Source of the DNA: Bradyrhizobium symbiodeficiens
GTDB taxonomy: Bacteria > Pseudomonadota > Alphaproteobacteria > Rhizobiales > Xanthobacteraceae
Assembly: GCF_002266465.3 (NCBI RefSeq)
Contig: NZ_CP029427.2
Span: 1,056,501-1,120,500, forward strand
Reading direction: 5' to 3'
Length of the DNA: 64,000 nt
Positions within the stretch are counted from its first letter, which is position 1. Every line of letters begins with the position of its first letter. The position numbers and the translations under genes were made by a program. The notes beneath the pieces were generated by a model. That model was given only the letters and a program-made list of their open reading frames with translations. It did not search any database and had not been told where the DNA came from. Positions 1-9,480 of this stretch are shown here, piece by piece.

Positions 1-43
1 GGTCGGAGAGTTCGTACGTGTCGAGTGACGGAACGGCGTCCAT
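1..43 (-). CDS. 5' end of an unidentified gene (truncated by window edge)
   Basis: A minus-strand reading frame starts with ATG at 43 and runs off the window after 14 codons (MDAVPSLDTYELSD). A strong Shine-Dalgarno (GGGAGG) lies 6 nt upstream of the start, so the start is credible. It is divergent from the Lrp/AsnC regulator at 197, the usual layout for an Lrp-type regulator and its amino-acid-related target. The N-terminus is loosely reminiscent of the large indolepyruvate ferredoxin oxidoreductases that pair with Lrp regulators in this group, but 14 residues cannot establish that. Confidence 0.45.
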   Translation of the reverse strand, partial: MDAVPSLDTYELSD

Positions 44-116
44 GGCGGACCTCCCGCGGCATCCTGCCGAATGACGCAAGGGTATGCCCGGGCCGCTGGT
101 AGGTCTTACCTAATCA

Positions 117-140
117 ACCGATGTCGAACACGATATCGGT
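117..140. promoter_or_regulatory. Inverted repeat ACCGAT-N12-ATCGGT, candidate Lrp-type operator
   Basis: A perfect 6-bp inverted repeat (117-122 and 135-140) sits in the AT-rich divergent region between the truncated minus-strand gene and the Lrp/AsnC gene. Lrp/AsnC proteins usually bind such spaced dyads and regulate both themselves and the divergent gene. The sequence shows the dyad; binding is inferred. Confidence 0.4.
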
Positions 141-196
141 AGAATTTTGCATATCGTTGTCGATTTTGGTAGCTTCTTATCAAACCCGGAGATTCC

Positions 197-652
197 ATGA
201 TTGAAGACCAGGACGTGCGGATTCTCGCTCATCTCCAGAAGGATGGCCGTGCCACCAACCAGCAACTGGCGGACGAGGTCGGCATGTCCACTTCGGCCTG
301 CTGGCGCAGGGTGCGCGCGCTGGAGGAAGCCGGCATCATCCAGGGCTATGCGGCGCTCATCGCGCGCGAGCAGGCGGGCTTTGCGATGTCGGCCATCCTT
401 CACGTCTCGCTGGAGCGGCACGACGCCAAGTTCGTCGACGAATTCGTCACGCAGGTGACCAAGCGGCGCGAGGTGCTGGAGTGCTTTGCGACCACGGGCG
501 ATGCCGATTATCATTTGCGCGTCGTCGTGCAGGACATGGCGGCCTACAACAGATTCCTCGACGAGTTCATGTTCCGCATCCCCGGCATCCGCTACGTCCG
601 CAGCAACGTGGTATTGAAGGAGATCAAGTCGAGCGTGGCGCTACCGTTTTGA
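197..652 (+). CDS. Lrp/AsnC family transcriptional regulator
   Basis: A 151-residue protein, the normal size for the family. Residues about 4-50 form the AsnC-type winged helix-turn-helix; the recognition helix carries the typical STSACWRRVRALEEAGII run. Residues about 65-140 form the RAM (ligand-binding, oligomerisation) domain, including the GDADYHLRVVV strand that resembles the usual effector-site region. These proteins sense amino acids and act as dimers to octamers. The gene diverges from the truncated gene at the window start, with a dyad between them, so autoregulation plus control of the neighbour is likely. The effector cannot be predicted. Confidence 0.93.
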   Translation: MIEDQDVRILAHLQKDGRATNQQLADEVGMSTSACWRRVRALEEAGIIQGYAALIAREQAGFAMSAILHVSLERHDAKFVDEFVTQVTKRREVLECFATTGDADYHLRVVVQDMAAYNRFLDEFMFRIPGIRYVRSNVVLKEIKSSVALPF

Positions 653-663
653 GATGAGAGAGA

Positions 664-756
664 TGCCGTAGGGTGGGCAAAGGCGCACAGCGCCGTGCCC
701 ACCATCTTTCAATTGCAAACGCGGTGGGCACGCTTCGCTTTGCCCACCCTACGGCA
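664..756. repeat. REP-like palindromic element, RAYT-associated family, copy 1
   Basis: A 93-bp inverted repeat between convergent genes. Its ends, TGCCGTAGGGTGGGCAAAG and CTTTGCCCACCCTACGGCA, are reverse complements. Each half has its own shorter hairpin (GGTGGGC..GCCCACC). The same unit recurs at 61984-62077 and as single halves on both sides of the RAYT transposase gene at 23.5-24.1 kb. Confidence 0.85.
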
Positions 757-763
757 CCGTTGC

Positions 764-1549
764 TTACCGCCCCTCCCGCACAAACCTGTTCCGCAACGTC
801 CCGACCCCCGTGATCTCGATCTCCACGACGTCGCCATGCTTGATGTCAGGTGAGGCACCGTCCGTGCCCATCCAGATCACGTCGCCGGGCCACAGCGTAA
901 AATACTTCGTGAGCTCGACAAGGAACGGCACCACGCCGAAGATCATGTCGGCGGTGGCGAAGCGGTTGGTCTCCTGGCCGTTGACCCCGACGATCGTTTC
1001 CATCTTTTCGAGATCGGCCTCGGTCTCGATCCACGGCCCCATCGGCTTGAACGTGTCGGCGTTCTTCGAGCGCCACAGGCTGCGATCGGCCTTTTGCCAG
1101 CTGCGCTCACTGACGTCGTTGCCGATGGTGTAGCCGAACACGCAATCCATCGCGTTCTCTTCGGTGAGGTGCTTCACCTTCTTGCCGATGACGACGACGA
1201 GCTCTCCCTCATAGTGGATCTTCTCCGTCGCAAAGGACGGGATCACCACGTCCTCGTCATGCGCGATCAGCGCGTTCTGGGCGCGATAGCCGATCTCGGG
1301 CCTATCGGGCACGGCCGGCACTTCGCCGCGCTTGTCAGCGGCCTCCTTCAGGTGCTTCAGATAGTTCAGGCCGACACAGTAGAAGGTGCGCGGTATCAGC
1401 GGCAGCTCGATCCTGACGTCGCCAAGCGGATGCCTGCGTGAGCTGCGTTGCCATTCGCCGAAAGGATCGCCGTCGACCGCGATGACCTTGTCGCCCTCGA
1501 TAATCCCCCACGAGGACTTGCCTGTCTCCGTGAACTTCAACCAGCGCAT
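764..1549 (-). CDS. Fumarylacetoacetate hydrolase family protein
   Basis: A 261-residue FAH-fold enzyme. The metal-binding signature YEGEL lies at 113-117 (E114 and E116 as ligands), with the downstream acidic ligand D145 in GYTIGNDVSER, followed by the family block KNADTFKPMGPW around 162-173. Members hydrolyse or decarboxylate beta-diketo or 2-oxo acids at the end of aromatic or hydroxy-acid catabolism. It is the last gene of a minus-strand operon with an LLM monooxygenase (15 bp upstream) and an Ldh-type dehydrogenase, so it probably acts on the product of those oxidations. The exact substrate is not evident. Confidence 0.92.
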   Translation of the reverse strand: MRWLKFTETGKSSWGIIEGDKVIAVDGDPFGEWQRSSRRHPLGDVRIELPLIPRTFYCVGLNYLKHLKEAADKRGEVPAVPDRPEIGYRAQNALIAHDEDVVIPSFATEKIHYEGELVVVIGKKVKHLTEENAMDCVFGYTIGNDVSERSWQKADRSLWRSKNADTFKPMGPWIETEADLEKMETIVGVNGQETNRFATADMIFGVVPFLVELTKYFTLWPGDVIWMGTDGASPDIKHGDVVEIEITGVGTLRNRFVREGR

Positions 1550-1564
1550 GTGATGTACCCGCCA

Positions 1565-2932
1565 TCATTCCGCGGCATCGCGCGGCCGCACTTTCCAGGC
1601 GCCGGCCGCCGGTCGCTCGAGCCCAAGGTTTTCCCGCAATGTCTTGCCGCGATAGTCCTTCTGTAACAGTCCGCGGCGCTGCAGCTCCGGCACGATATGC
1701 TGGACGAAATCGGCGTAGGAGCCGGGCACGTAGGTCGCGGCGACGACAAAGCCGTCGCAGCCGCGCTCGACGAACATCTCCTCGAGCTTGTCCGCGATCT
1801 CCTTGGGACCGCCGACCATGGCGTCCTGGACCTGGCCGCGGCCGGAGAAGGTGACGAAGTCGCGCGCGCTCGGATTGCTCTTGCCCGAATTCTTCAGCAC
1901 GCCGTCGCGGATGCCCAGGATGCCCTGCATGCTCTTCAGCTCGTCCGTCGTCAGTGGCTCGTCGAGATCCTTGGAGGCGAAGTCGTAATTGAGAGCTTCG
2001 GCAAGCAGCGACAGCGCGTCGATCTGCAGCGGCAGCTTGTTGATCAGCGCCATCTTGTCCTCGGCTTCGGCTTTGGTCGCGGCACAGACCGGCGTCGTCA
2101 AATTGCAGAGGAACATCTCATCGGGATCGCGACCGGCCTTGGCGGCCTCGTTGCGCACGGATGCGTAGCCGTCCTTGGCGGCCTGAAGGTTGCGCGCGGC
2201 GGTGAAGATCACCTCGCCCCATCGCCCGGCAAAGCGCTGGCCTCGGCCCGATGCCCCGGCCTGGATGATCACGGGATGGCCTTGCTGCGAACGCGGCACG
2301 GTGAACGGCCCACGCGACTTGAACGCGGCCCCCTTGTGATCGAGCCGCTTCACCTTGGCGGGATCGGCAAAGCGGCCGCTGTGCTTGTCCATGATGAGGG
2401 CGCCGTCCTCCCAGGTGTCCCAATGACCGAGCACGACCTCCATGAACTCGTCGGCCTTGTCGTAGCGGGAATCATGCTCGGGATGGGAGTCGCGCCCCAT
2501 GTTGAGCGCTTCACCGTCATTGAGCGAGGTGACGACGTTCCAGCCCGCGCGCCCCCCCGACATCAGATCGAGCGTCGCGAAGCGGCGAGCGACGTCGAAC
2601 GGTTCGTAATAAGTGGTCGAGCAGGTCGCGCCAAGCCCGAGCTTGTCGGTGACCATGCCCATCGTGGTCAGCACGATCAGCGGATCCATCTTCACGCAGC
2701 GGATGCCGTATTCGACGGTATGGGCGTGGTCGTTGCCGTAGCGATCCGGCATCGCCAGGCGATCGTCGAAGAAGGCCATGTGGAACTTGCCGGCTTCGAG
2801 AATTCTGGCGATCTCCTGATAATAGTCCGCCGACATCGAATCGTCGCGCGAGTCCGGATGCCGCCAGGAGCTCGGCAGATTGGTGCAGTTCTGCGCCTGG
2901 AGGAAGCCGACCAGGACCATCTGTCTCGTCAT
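1565..2932 (-). CDS. LLM class flavin-dependent monooxygenase (NtaA/SnaA/DszA type)
   Basis: A 455-residue luciferase-like monooxygenase. The N-terminal beta-barrel region contains FFDDRLAMPDRYG, then LGLGATCSTTYYEPFDVARRFATLDLMSGGRAGWNVVT, the family block for FMNH2 binding, and HPVIIQAGASGRGQ near the middle. NtaA/DszA enzymes use FMNH2 from a partner reductase to cleave C-N or C-S bonds in chelators, sulfonates or sulfur heterocycles. No flavin reductase gene is adjacent, so it must borrow one. It lies between the Ldh-type dehydrogenase (21 bp upstream) and the FAH hydrolase, probably in one transcript. Confidence 0.93.
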   Translation of the reverse strand: MTRQMVLVGFLQAQNCTNLPSSWRHPDSRDDSMSADYYQEIARILEAGKFHMAFFDDRLAMPDRYGNDHAHTVEYGIRCVKMDPLIVLTTMGMVTDKLGLGATCSTTYYEPFDVARRFATLDLMSGGRAGWNVVTSLNDGEALNMGRDSHPEHDSRYDKADEFMEVVLGHWDTWEDGALIMDKHSGRFADPAKVKRLDHKGAAFKSRGPFTVPRSQQGHPVIIQAGASGRGQRFAGRWGEVIFTAARNLQAAKDGYASVRNEAAKAGRDPDEMFLCNLTTPVCAATKAEAEDKMALINKLPLQIDALSLLAEALNYDFASKDLDEPLTTDELKSMQGILGIRDGVLKNSGKSNPSARDFVTFSGRGQVQDAMVGGPKEIADKLEEMFVERGCDGFVVAATYVPGSYADFVQHIVPELQRRGLLQKDYRGKTLRENLGLERPAAGAWKVRPRDAAE

Positions 2933-2953
2933 GCTGCTGTTCTCCTGATGCCG

Positions 2954-4006
2954 TCAGGTCAGATCGAGGACGGTGTCGAGCCTGTACTCGCGCGCCAGGG
3001 AGCGCAGCTTCTCCCAGGTGGCATCCTCGATCTCGATGCCGTCGCGCAGGCGCTGCTGCTCGCGCAGGCCTTCGATCTCGCCGGGATAGAACACGCCCTT
3101 GCTGCCTTCGGACGGCGGCGTCGATTTCAGATAACGCGCGAACTCCGCGACCTCGCGCTTGAACTCCTGCAGCGGCCGGAAGGCGGCGACGTTGAACACG
3201 GCCATGAAGCATCCGTCGTTGTGACGGCCCGTCGGTTCGACGCCGAAGCCGAGACCGGTGAGCAGGCCGCAGAGCACCTCGACCATGGCGGCAAGACCGC
3301 TGCCCTTGTAGCCCTCGGTGCCGCCGAGCGGCAGCAGCGCGCCGCCCTTGCGGTATTGCGTCGGGTCGGTGGTGTGCCGTCCGTCGGCATCGATGATCCA
3401 GCCCGCCGGAATCTCCTCGCCGCGCGCGACCGCGAGCTGGATCTTGCCGGCCGCCACCGCCGAAGTCGCCATATCCAGATAGAACGGCGCGTCGAGATCG
3501 GAGGGCACCGCGATCGAGATCGGGTTGGTGCCGAGCCGTGCCTCCTTGCCGCCGAACGGCGCCACGTGCTTCGGCGAGCGCCCGGAATCCGCCGTGGCAA
3601 TCCCGATCATGCCTGCTCGCATCGCCATCAAGGGGTAGGCGGCGAGGCGGCCGACGTGGCTTTGCCGGAACACGGTGCAGGCCGCGACATTCGCCGTCCT
3701 GGCCTTCTCGATCGTCAGCGCCATCGCCTTGGCGTTGACGTGGAAACCAAAGCCCCAATGGCCGTCGATCACGGTCGTGGTCGGCGATTCCTGGACGACG
3801 GTCCATTTGGCGCCGGGAACGATGTGGCCGGCCTTGATGCGGTCGATATAGGTGGGAACGGCGATCACGCCGTGGGAATCATGGCCGGCCAGATTGGCGT
3901 TGACGCAGCCGACCGCGACGGCGTCGGCTTCTTCCTCGGAAGCTCCGGCGGCGCGGAGCAGCGCGGCGCCGACGCGCGTGAGGCGATCGGCCGTGACGAT
4001 CGGCAT
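2954..4006 (-). CDS. Ldh family oxidoreductase (malate/L-lactate dehydrogenase type 2)
   Basis: About 350 residues from the ATG at 4006; in-frame ATGs at 4057 and 4099 also exist but have poor ribosome sites and the extra residues do not resemble the family. The protein shows the type-2 Ldh signature around the catalytic His (NLAGHDSHGVIAVPTY), GHWGFGFHVNAKAM, and the NAD-site region GTNPISIAVPS. Members reduce or oxidise 2-oxo/2-hydroxy acids (lactate, malate, ureidoglycolate, sulfolactate) with NAD(P). It heads the minus-strand catabolic operon with the LLM monooxygenase and FAH hydrolase. Confidence 0.92.
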   Translation of the reverse strand: MPIVTADRLTRVGAALLRAAGASEEEADAVAVGCVNANLAGHDSHGVIAVPTYIDRIKAGHIVPGAKWTVVQESPTTTVIDGHWGFGFHVNAKAMALTIEKARTANVAACTVFRQSHVGRLAAYPLMAMRAGMIGIATADSGRSPKHVAPFGGKEARLGTNPISIAVPSDLDAPFYLDMATSAVAAGKIQLAVARGEEIPAGWIIDADGRHTTDPTQYRKGGALLPLGGTEGYKGSGLAAMVEVLCGLLTGLGFGVEPTGRHNDGCFMAVFNVAAFRPLQEFKREVAEFARYLKSTPPSEGSKGVFYPGEIEGLREQQRLRDGIEIEDATWEKLRSLAREYRLDTVLDLT

Positions 4007-4246
4007 GGCGTTCCCCGGGGTCCTTGCCCTTGGCGGGCACTGATTGTTGGAGGCCATCGTCTCAAAGCGCAGCTGCGATATCAATCTCTCGTAAACCAAT
4101 ACAGGGCTGCAAATTCGTAAAGAGGTCGCGCCTCTCGCTGAGGATCCGTCCCGTGCGGCGGTATTTTCGATGATTTTGCCCGGGTCGTTCGCAGCTCGTT
4201 CACTTTGATCGATTGTTTGCAGCGCGCAATAACGACCACTTAGGCG

Positions 4247-7200
4247 ATGGCCCTCATAAAGTCACCCGGGACAAATAGGCAGAAATGCCCGGGAGTTGAG
4301 ATCGTGTCGACGACACTCGCGCGCACCTTTGCGGCGTTGAGCGCCATTAACGAAGCGATCCTCTACGCGAAATCGCCGGATGAGCTGTACCAGAAGGTCT
4401 GCGACGCCGGGTTTTCGAGTGGGGATTTCTTGGCCGTTACCGTGTTCCTGGCGGGACAGGATGGCGGACGGCTTCGTTTTGCGGCCGGCTGCGGCGACGA
4501 CATTCCGCGACTGCGCTCCATCCTGATCACGACGGAAGCCGGCACGCCTGAAGGCTCGGGCGTCGGGGGCGAGGCGTTTCGCGATCAGAAGCTGTGTATC
4601 AGCAACGATTATCTGAACGATCCGCGCTCGCTGGCGTGGCGCGAGGGGGCGGCTGCGGCTGGCATAGGCGCGGCCGCTGCGCTGCCACTGCTCTGCGACG
4701 GCAGATGTGTCGGCGTGCTGTTGGTGACCCGCAGCGACCCGAATTCGCTCAGCGACCAGATGGTGTCGCTGTTCGAGCGCATGTCGGCCAACATTTCCTA
4801 TGCGCTGGACAATTTCGCGCGTGAGACCGCGCGGCAGACCAGCGAGCGAACGGCGCGGCGGCTCAACCGCATGTACGGCGCGATCAGCGCTACCAACGAG
4901 GCCATCCTGCGTGCCAAGACCGAGCAGGAGCTGTATCAGCTCGTGTGCGATGCCTCCGTCCACGGAGGGAAATCGCTGGCGACCTTCATCTTGCTGAAGG
5001 AAAAGGATTCCGATTGGCTGAAACCTGTCGCCGGCACGGGCAAGAATCTGGAGCTGGTCGCTCAGGCCCGGTACTCCGTCGATCCGGATAATCCCCATGG
5101 CCGCGGCATCTCAGGTGAGGTGTTTCGCTCGCAAAAGCCATGCCTGGAGGACGATCTGCCCCGCCGCACCAAGGGCACGCCCTGGGAGCAAGCCAACGTC
5201 AGCACTGGCGTCGTCGCCTGTGTCGCTGCTCCCCTGATCAAGCATGGGCAAAGCATCGGCGTCATGCTGTCCTTCGTCAGCAGCTCGTGGGCCAGGGACG
5301 AAGAAGTCGTCGCCCTGATGTTCCGGATCACCGAAAACGTATGCTTTGCCCTCGACAATTTCGGTCGAGAGTCCGAGAAGGTCCAAATCGCGGCCGAGGA
5401 GGAGCGGCTGGCGCGCATGTATGCCGCACTCAGCGCGACCAACGAGGCGATCCTGCGGGCGCGGTCGCGCGCCGAACTGTTCGATCTCGTCTGCGAGGCG
5501 ACGGCAAAGGGCGCCAAGTTCACGTCGGCCAACATCGCCATGGTCGACCGTGACGCCAAGCTGCTGCGTGTCGTCGCCTGTTACGGGCCGAACGCGGACC
5601 AGATTCGCAACTTCAAGTTCTCGATCTCCGAGGATGTGCCGGAGGGGCGCGGACTGACGGGTACGGCGTTCCGCACACGCCGGCCGGCCGTCAGCAACGA
5701 CGTGCTCGCCGATGAACGTATCGCGCCGTGGCACGCCAGCGCGCGCCGCAACGGGATCGCGTCCTCCGCGGCCTTGCCGCTGTTCAACGGCGATCAGGTC
5801 GAGGGCGTGTTCCTGTTCAACTCTCCGGAGCGCGGCACGTTCACACCCGAATTCGTCGAGTTGTTGCGCAAGCTGCAGGCCAATGTCGCCTTCGCACTGG
5901 AGGGCTTCGACCGTGCCGAGGAGAAGGCACGGGCAGACAAGCTGCGCAACCGCCTGAGCGGAATGTTCGAAGCGCTGAGCGCAACCAACGAAGCGATCAT
6001 GCGCGCCAAGACGCGCGAAGACCTGTTCGAGGCGGCGTGCCAGGCGGCCGTCCTCGGTGACGTGTTCGCGTCGGCCACGATCGGTATCATCGACAAGGAA
6101 CAAGAGCTGGTTCGCGTCGTCGCGGTGAAGGGGCGGCTGCAGCAGCAAATGGTCGGACGAACCTGCAGCATTTCCGTCGACCATCCCGAAGGCCAGGGGA
6201 TCATCGGCACTTCGCTCCGGGCCCGCCGGCCCAGCGTCATGAACGACTATCTGAACGAGCCGCGATCGGCCCACTGGCGGACGAAGGCGATCGAGGATGG
6301 AACGCGGGCCGCCGCTTGCTTCCCGCTTCTGAAAGCAGGCCAGGAATCGATCGGCATTCTGCTTTTCCTCGCACCCGAGGCGAACACGTTCACGCCCGAT
6401 CTGGTCGAGCTGCTCGGGCGCCTTGCCGAAAACGTCTCCTTCGCCCTCGACAATTTCGATCGTGCCGAGGAAAAGGCCCGTACCGAGGCGCAGAAAGAGC
6501 GCCTGACGCGCATGTTCGCGGCCCTGAGCGCGACCAACGAGGCGATCATGCGGGCGAAGTCGCGCGCCGAGCTGTTCGACCTGGTCTGCCTTGCCGCATC
6601 GAACGGCGCGAAGTTCACGTCGACCACGATCGCGCTGGCCAGGGCCGACAGCGACCAGTTGGAGATCGTGGCGAGCGCGGGCCCGTCCGCCGACACCACG
6701 CGGAACGTTCGCCTCTCCGTCGATCCGGAGCGACCCGAAGGGCGCGGGATGAGCGGTACGGCGTTCCGCACGCGACAACCCTGCATCAGCAACGACTATC
6801 TCAACGACGATCGCGTCCGCGCCTTCCATGCTGTCGTCCGTGGCGACGGGGCGCGCTCGGGCGCGGCATTTCCGCTCATCGCGCACGACCAGCCCGTCGG
6901 CGTCATGATCTACATGTCGACCGAGCCCGGCACCTTCACGACCGAGTTCGTCGAGCTGTTGCAGCGTCTGGCCGACAACGTGTCCTTTGCGATGGAGAAT
7001 TTCGATCGCGCCGATGCCAAGAACGAGGCGGACGAGCGGATCGAGTACCTTGCCTCGCACGACAGCCTGACCGACCTTCCCAACCGCGAGACCTTCAACG
7101 GACTCCTGCGGGAGGCGATCGATACGGCGGAACGCCATGATCACCGCTTCGCGGTGCTGTTCATCGACCTCGACCGCTTCAAGGTCATCAACGATTCGCT

Positions 7201-8419
7201 CGGCCATGAGGCCGGCGACCTGCTCCTGCTCGAAGTCGCCAACCGCTTGCGCGACGCGCTTCGGGCAAGCGACGTGGTGGCGCGCCTCGGCGGTGACGAG
7301 TTCGTGGTGATCCTCGACCGGTGCGGCGAGATCGGCGACGTCCAGCGCATCGCGACCGGGCTGCTCGCGGCACTCGCCGAGCCCATGGAGCTGGCCGGAC
7401 ACGAGTGCCACACCACGGCCTCGATCGGTATCGCGATGTATCCGGCCAACGGCTCCGACGCGCAGACCTTGACCAAGAACGCCGACATGGCGATGTACCT
7501 GGCCAAGGAGGACGGCAAGAACGGCTACCGCTTCTTCTCCAAGGAAGTGACGACGCAGTCGATCGAGCGGCTGTCGCTGGAGAGCGCGCTGCGCCGCGCG
7601 CTGGAGCGCGAGCAGTTCTCGCTGAACTACCAGCCCAAGGTCGACATGGCGACCGGCCAGATCACCGGCGTGGAAGCCCTGCTGCGCTGGGCGCATCCCG
7701 ATCTCGGCAACATCTCGCCGGCTCAGTTCATCCCGCTCGCGGAGGAGACCGGCCTGATCGTGCCGATCGGCCGCTGGGTGCTGAGGGAAGCCTGCGCGCA
7801 GGCCATGGCGTGGCAACGCCGCGGCCTCTTGCCGTTGTCGATGGCGGTCAATTTGTCGCCGCGGCAGTTCGCCGACGAGCATCTGTTGCAGGACGTCGAC
7901 GAGGCACTGGCGGCCAGCGGCATGTCGCCGGTGCTGCTCCAGCTCGAAGTTACCGAGAGCATGATGATGCGCAACGTCGGCCGCGCGCTCAAGGTGCTCG
8001 ATGCCATCCAGAGCCGCGGCATCCGCCTCGCCATCGACGATTTCGGCACCGGCTATTCGTCGATGTCGCTGATGAAGCACTTCCCGATCGACACCATCAA
8101 GATCGACCGCTCCTTCGTGCGCGACCTGCCGCAGGATTCCGAGGACCAGGCGATCGCACAGGCCATCATCAGCATGGGCAAGGCGCTCGGCATGACCGTC
8201 GTCGCCGAAGGCGTCGAGAACGCCGAGCAGGAGGCATTCCTGCGCACCCATGGCTGCGACGAGATGCAGGGCTTCCTGATCTCGAAGCCGCTGCCGGCCA
8301 GGCAGATGGCCGAGCTGCTGCGGCCGATGGTCCTGCCGATCGCCCCGCCGCTCCAGCCGGAGCCGGACGTTGCCGCCACGGAAGCTGCGGCGTTACGGCT
8401 GAAACGCGCTGTCGTCTGA
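4247..8419 (+). CDS. Five-GAF GGDEF/EAL protein (c-di-GMP cyclase/phosphodiesterase)
   Basis: A 1390-residue soluble protein with no obvious membrane segment. Five GAF modules repeat with a period near 182 residues; the linker motif [10 protein letters not shown] and variants begins near 27, 208, 390, 571 and 754. The GGDEF domain follows (about 945-1110) with an intact GGDEF near 1014, preceded by an RxxD inhibitory site (RASD) five residues before it. The EAL domain (about 1120-1370) keeps [36 protein letters not shown] and VVAEGVEN. Both catalytic activities therefore look possible, gated by the GAF array. The start is uncertain: a GTG at 4304 follows a GGGAG and gives a first module that begins like the others. 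Confidence 0.95.
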   Translation: MALIKSPGTNRQKCPGVEIVSTTLARTFAALSAINEAILYAKSPDELYQKVCDAGFSSGDFLAVTVFLAGQDGGRLRFAAGCGDDIPRLRSILITTEAGTPEGSGVGGEAFRDQKLCISNDYLNDPRSLAWREGAAAAGIGAAAALPLLCDGRCVGVLLVTRSDPNSLSDQMVSLFERMSANISYALDNFARETARQTSERTARRLNRMYGAISATNEAILRAKTEQELYQLVCDASVHGGKSLATFILLKEKDSDWLKPVAGTGKNLELVAQARYSVDPDNPHGRGISGEVFRSQKPCLEDDLPRRTKGTPWEQANVSTGVVACVAAPLIKHGQSIGVMLSFVSSSWARDEEVVALMFRITENVCFALDNFGRESEKVQIAAEEERLARMYAALSATNEAILRARSRAELFDLVCEATAKGAKFTSANIAMVDRDAKLLRVVACYGPNADQIRNFKFSISEDVPEGRGLTGTAFRTRRPAVSNDVLADERIAPWHASARRNGIASSAALPLFNGDQVEGVFLFNSPERGTFTPEFVELLRKLQANVAFALEGFDRAEEKARADKLRNRLSGMFEALSATNEAIMRAKTREDLFEAACQAAVLGDVFASATIGIIDKEQELVRVVAVKGRLQQQMVGRTCSISVDHPEGQGIIGTSLRARRPSVMNDYLNEPRSAHWRTKAIEDGTRAAACFPLLKAGQESIGILLFLAPEANTFTPDLVELLGRLAENVSFALDNFDRAEEKARTEAQKERLTRMFAALSATNEAIMRAKSRAELFDLVCLAASNGAKFTSTTIALARADSDQLEIVASAGPSADTTRNVRLSVDPERPEGRGMSGTAFRTRQPCISNDYLNDDRVRAFHAVVRGDGARSGAAFPLIAHDQPVGVMIYMSTEPGTFTTEFVELLQRLADNVSFAMENFDRADAKNEADERIEYLASHDSLTDLPNRETFNGLLREAIDTAERHDHRFAVLFIDLDRFKVINDSLGHEAGDLLLLEVANRLRDALRASDVVARLGGDEFVVILDRCGEIGDVQRIATGLLAALAEPMELAGHECHTTASIGIAMYPANGSDAQTLTKNADMAMYLAKEDGKNGYRFFSKEVTTQSIERLSLESALRRALEREQFSLNYQPKVDMATGQITGVEALLRWAHPDLGNISPAQFIPLAEETGLIVPIGRWVLREACAQAMAWQRRGLLPLSMAVNLSPRQFADEHLLQDVDEALAASGMSPVLLQLEVTESMMMRNVGRALKVLDAIQSRGIRLAIDDFGTGYSSMSLMKHFPIDTIKIDRSFVRDLPQDSEDQAIAQAIISMGKALGMTVVAEGVENAEQEAFLRTHGCDEMQGFLISKPLPARQMAELLRPMVLPIAPPLQPEPDVAATEAAALRLKRAVV

Positions 8420-8473
8420 CGGCCGCGGGTGCAGTCCGCTGCCGCTGGAGCAAGACGCGGGCGCCCCGGTCGG

Positions 8474-9466
8474 CTAACGCTGCCTGAACGGATGCGCCTT
8501 CTGGTGCCAGGCCCAGGCGGTGCGGATGACCGTAGCCAAGTCGGAATGGCCAGGTACGAAGTTCAGCACCTTTCTCGCCGCGGAAGGATCCGCGACCAGA
8601 TAAGTCGGATCGCCGGCGCGGCGCGGCTTGACGGTGTGCGGCACCTCGCGGCCGGTCTCCTGCCTGATCGCGTTCAGGATCTGGCGCACGGAAAAGCCGG
8701 AGCCGGTGCCGAGATTGAAGCTGCCGCCGGCATGCCCGCCTTCCAGGAGCTTCAGGGCAGCGACATGCGCCGCGGCGAGGTCGGTGACGTGGATATAGTC
8801 GCGGATCGCGGTTCCGTCGGGCGTGTCGTAGTCTTCGCCGAACACGGCGAATTCGACATGGCCCTGCAGCGCCATCATGGCGCGGGGAATGAGGTGGGTT
8901 TCATTGTCGCGCAGCTCGCCGATGCCGCCCGCCGGATCGGCGCCGCTGGCGTTGAAATAGCGCAGGCAGAACGCGCCGAAACCGTAGGCCGAGCGGTAAT
9001 CGGCGAGCATCCGCTCGATCATCAACTTCGATGCGCCGTAGGGATTGATCGGCATGCAGGGAAAGTCTTCCGGCAGTTCCTTGGAATCGGCGTTGCCGTA
9101 GACGGCGCCGGTCGAGGAGAACACGATGCGCTGACAGTTTGCGTTGCGCATCGCCTGCAACAGCGACAGCGTGCCCTGCACGTTGTTGATGTAGTATTTC
9201 TGCGGATCGGTCATGGACTCGCCGACCAGGCTCGCCGCGGCGAAATGCATCACCGCCGTGATCTCATGGTCGGCGAAGGCGCGTGCCAGCGCCGTGCCGT
9301 CGAGCAGATCGCCCGTCACCAGCGGGCCGGCAACGAAGCTGCGATGACCTGTCGAAAGATTGTCATAAACGACGGGCTGGTAGCCGGCGGCGGTCAATGC
9401 GCGGCAGGCATGCGAGCCAATATAGCCCGCGCCCCCAGTGACGAGGACAGTCGGTCGGTCGGTCAT
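8474..9466 (-). CDS. galE: UDP-glucose 4-epimerase
   Basis: A 330-residue extended SDR. The N-terminal GGAGYIGSH binds NAD, SSTGAVYG carries the catalytic Ser/Thr, and YGASK at 143-147 supplies Y143 and K147. NPYGASKLM and LRYFNASGAD are typical GalE blocks. The enzyme interconverts UDP-glucose and UDP-galactose (in rhizobia often called ExoB) and supplies galactose for exopolysaccharide and LPS. It is the last gene of a minus-strand operon after the ExoP/Wzz-like protein and the WecG-type glycosyltransferase, which supports an EPS role. Confidence 0.95.
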   Translation of the reverse strand: MTDRPTVLVTGGAGYIGSHACRALTAAGYQPVVYDNLSTGHRSFVAGPLVTGDLLDGTALARAFADHEITAVMHFAAASLVGESMTDPQKYYINNVQGTLSLLQAMRNANCQRIVFSSTGAVYGNADSKELPEDFPCMPINPYGASKLMIERMLADYRSAYGFGAFCLRYFNASGADPAGGIGELRDNETHLIPRAMMALQGHVEFAVFGEDYDTPDGTAIRDYIHVTDLAAAHVAALKLLEGGHAGGSFNLGTGSGFSVRQILNAIRQETGREVPHTVKPRRAGDPTYLVADPSAARKVLNFVPGHSDLATVIRTAWAWHQKAHPFRQR

Positions 9467-9480
9467 GTCGTCTTCTTCTC

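Noticed and set aside
1697..4120. Roughly 800-codon plus-strand frame opposite the LLM and Ldh genes
   Set aside because: Shadow of two well-supported minus-strand enzymes, Arg/Ala/Gly/His-rich without domains.
5111..8251. Very long open frame antisense to the GAF-GGDEF-EAL gene (over 1000 codons, minus strand)
   Set aside because: High-GC third-position shadow of a gene with strong domain matches on the plus strand; its product lacks recognisable motifs.
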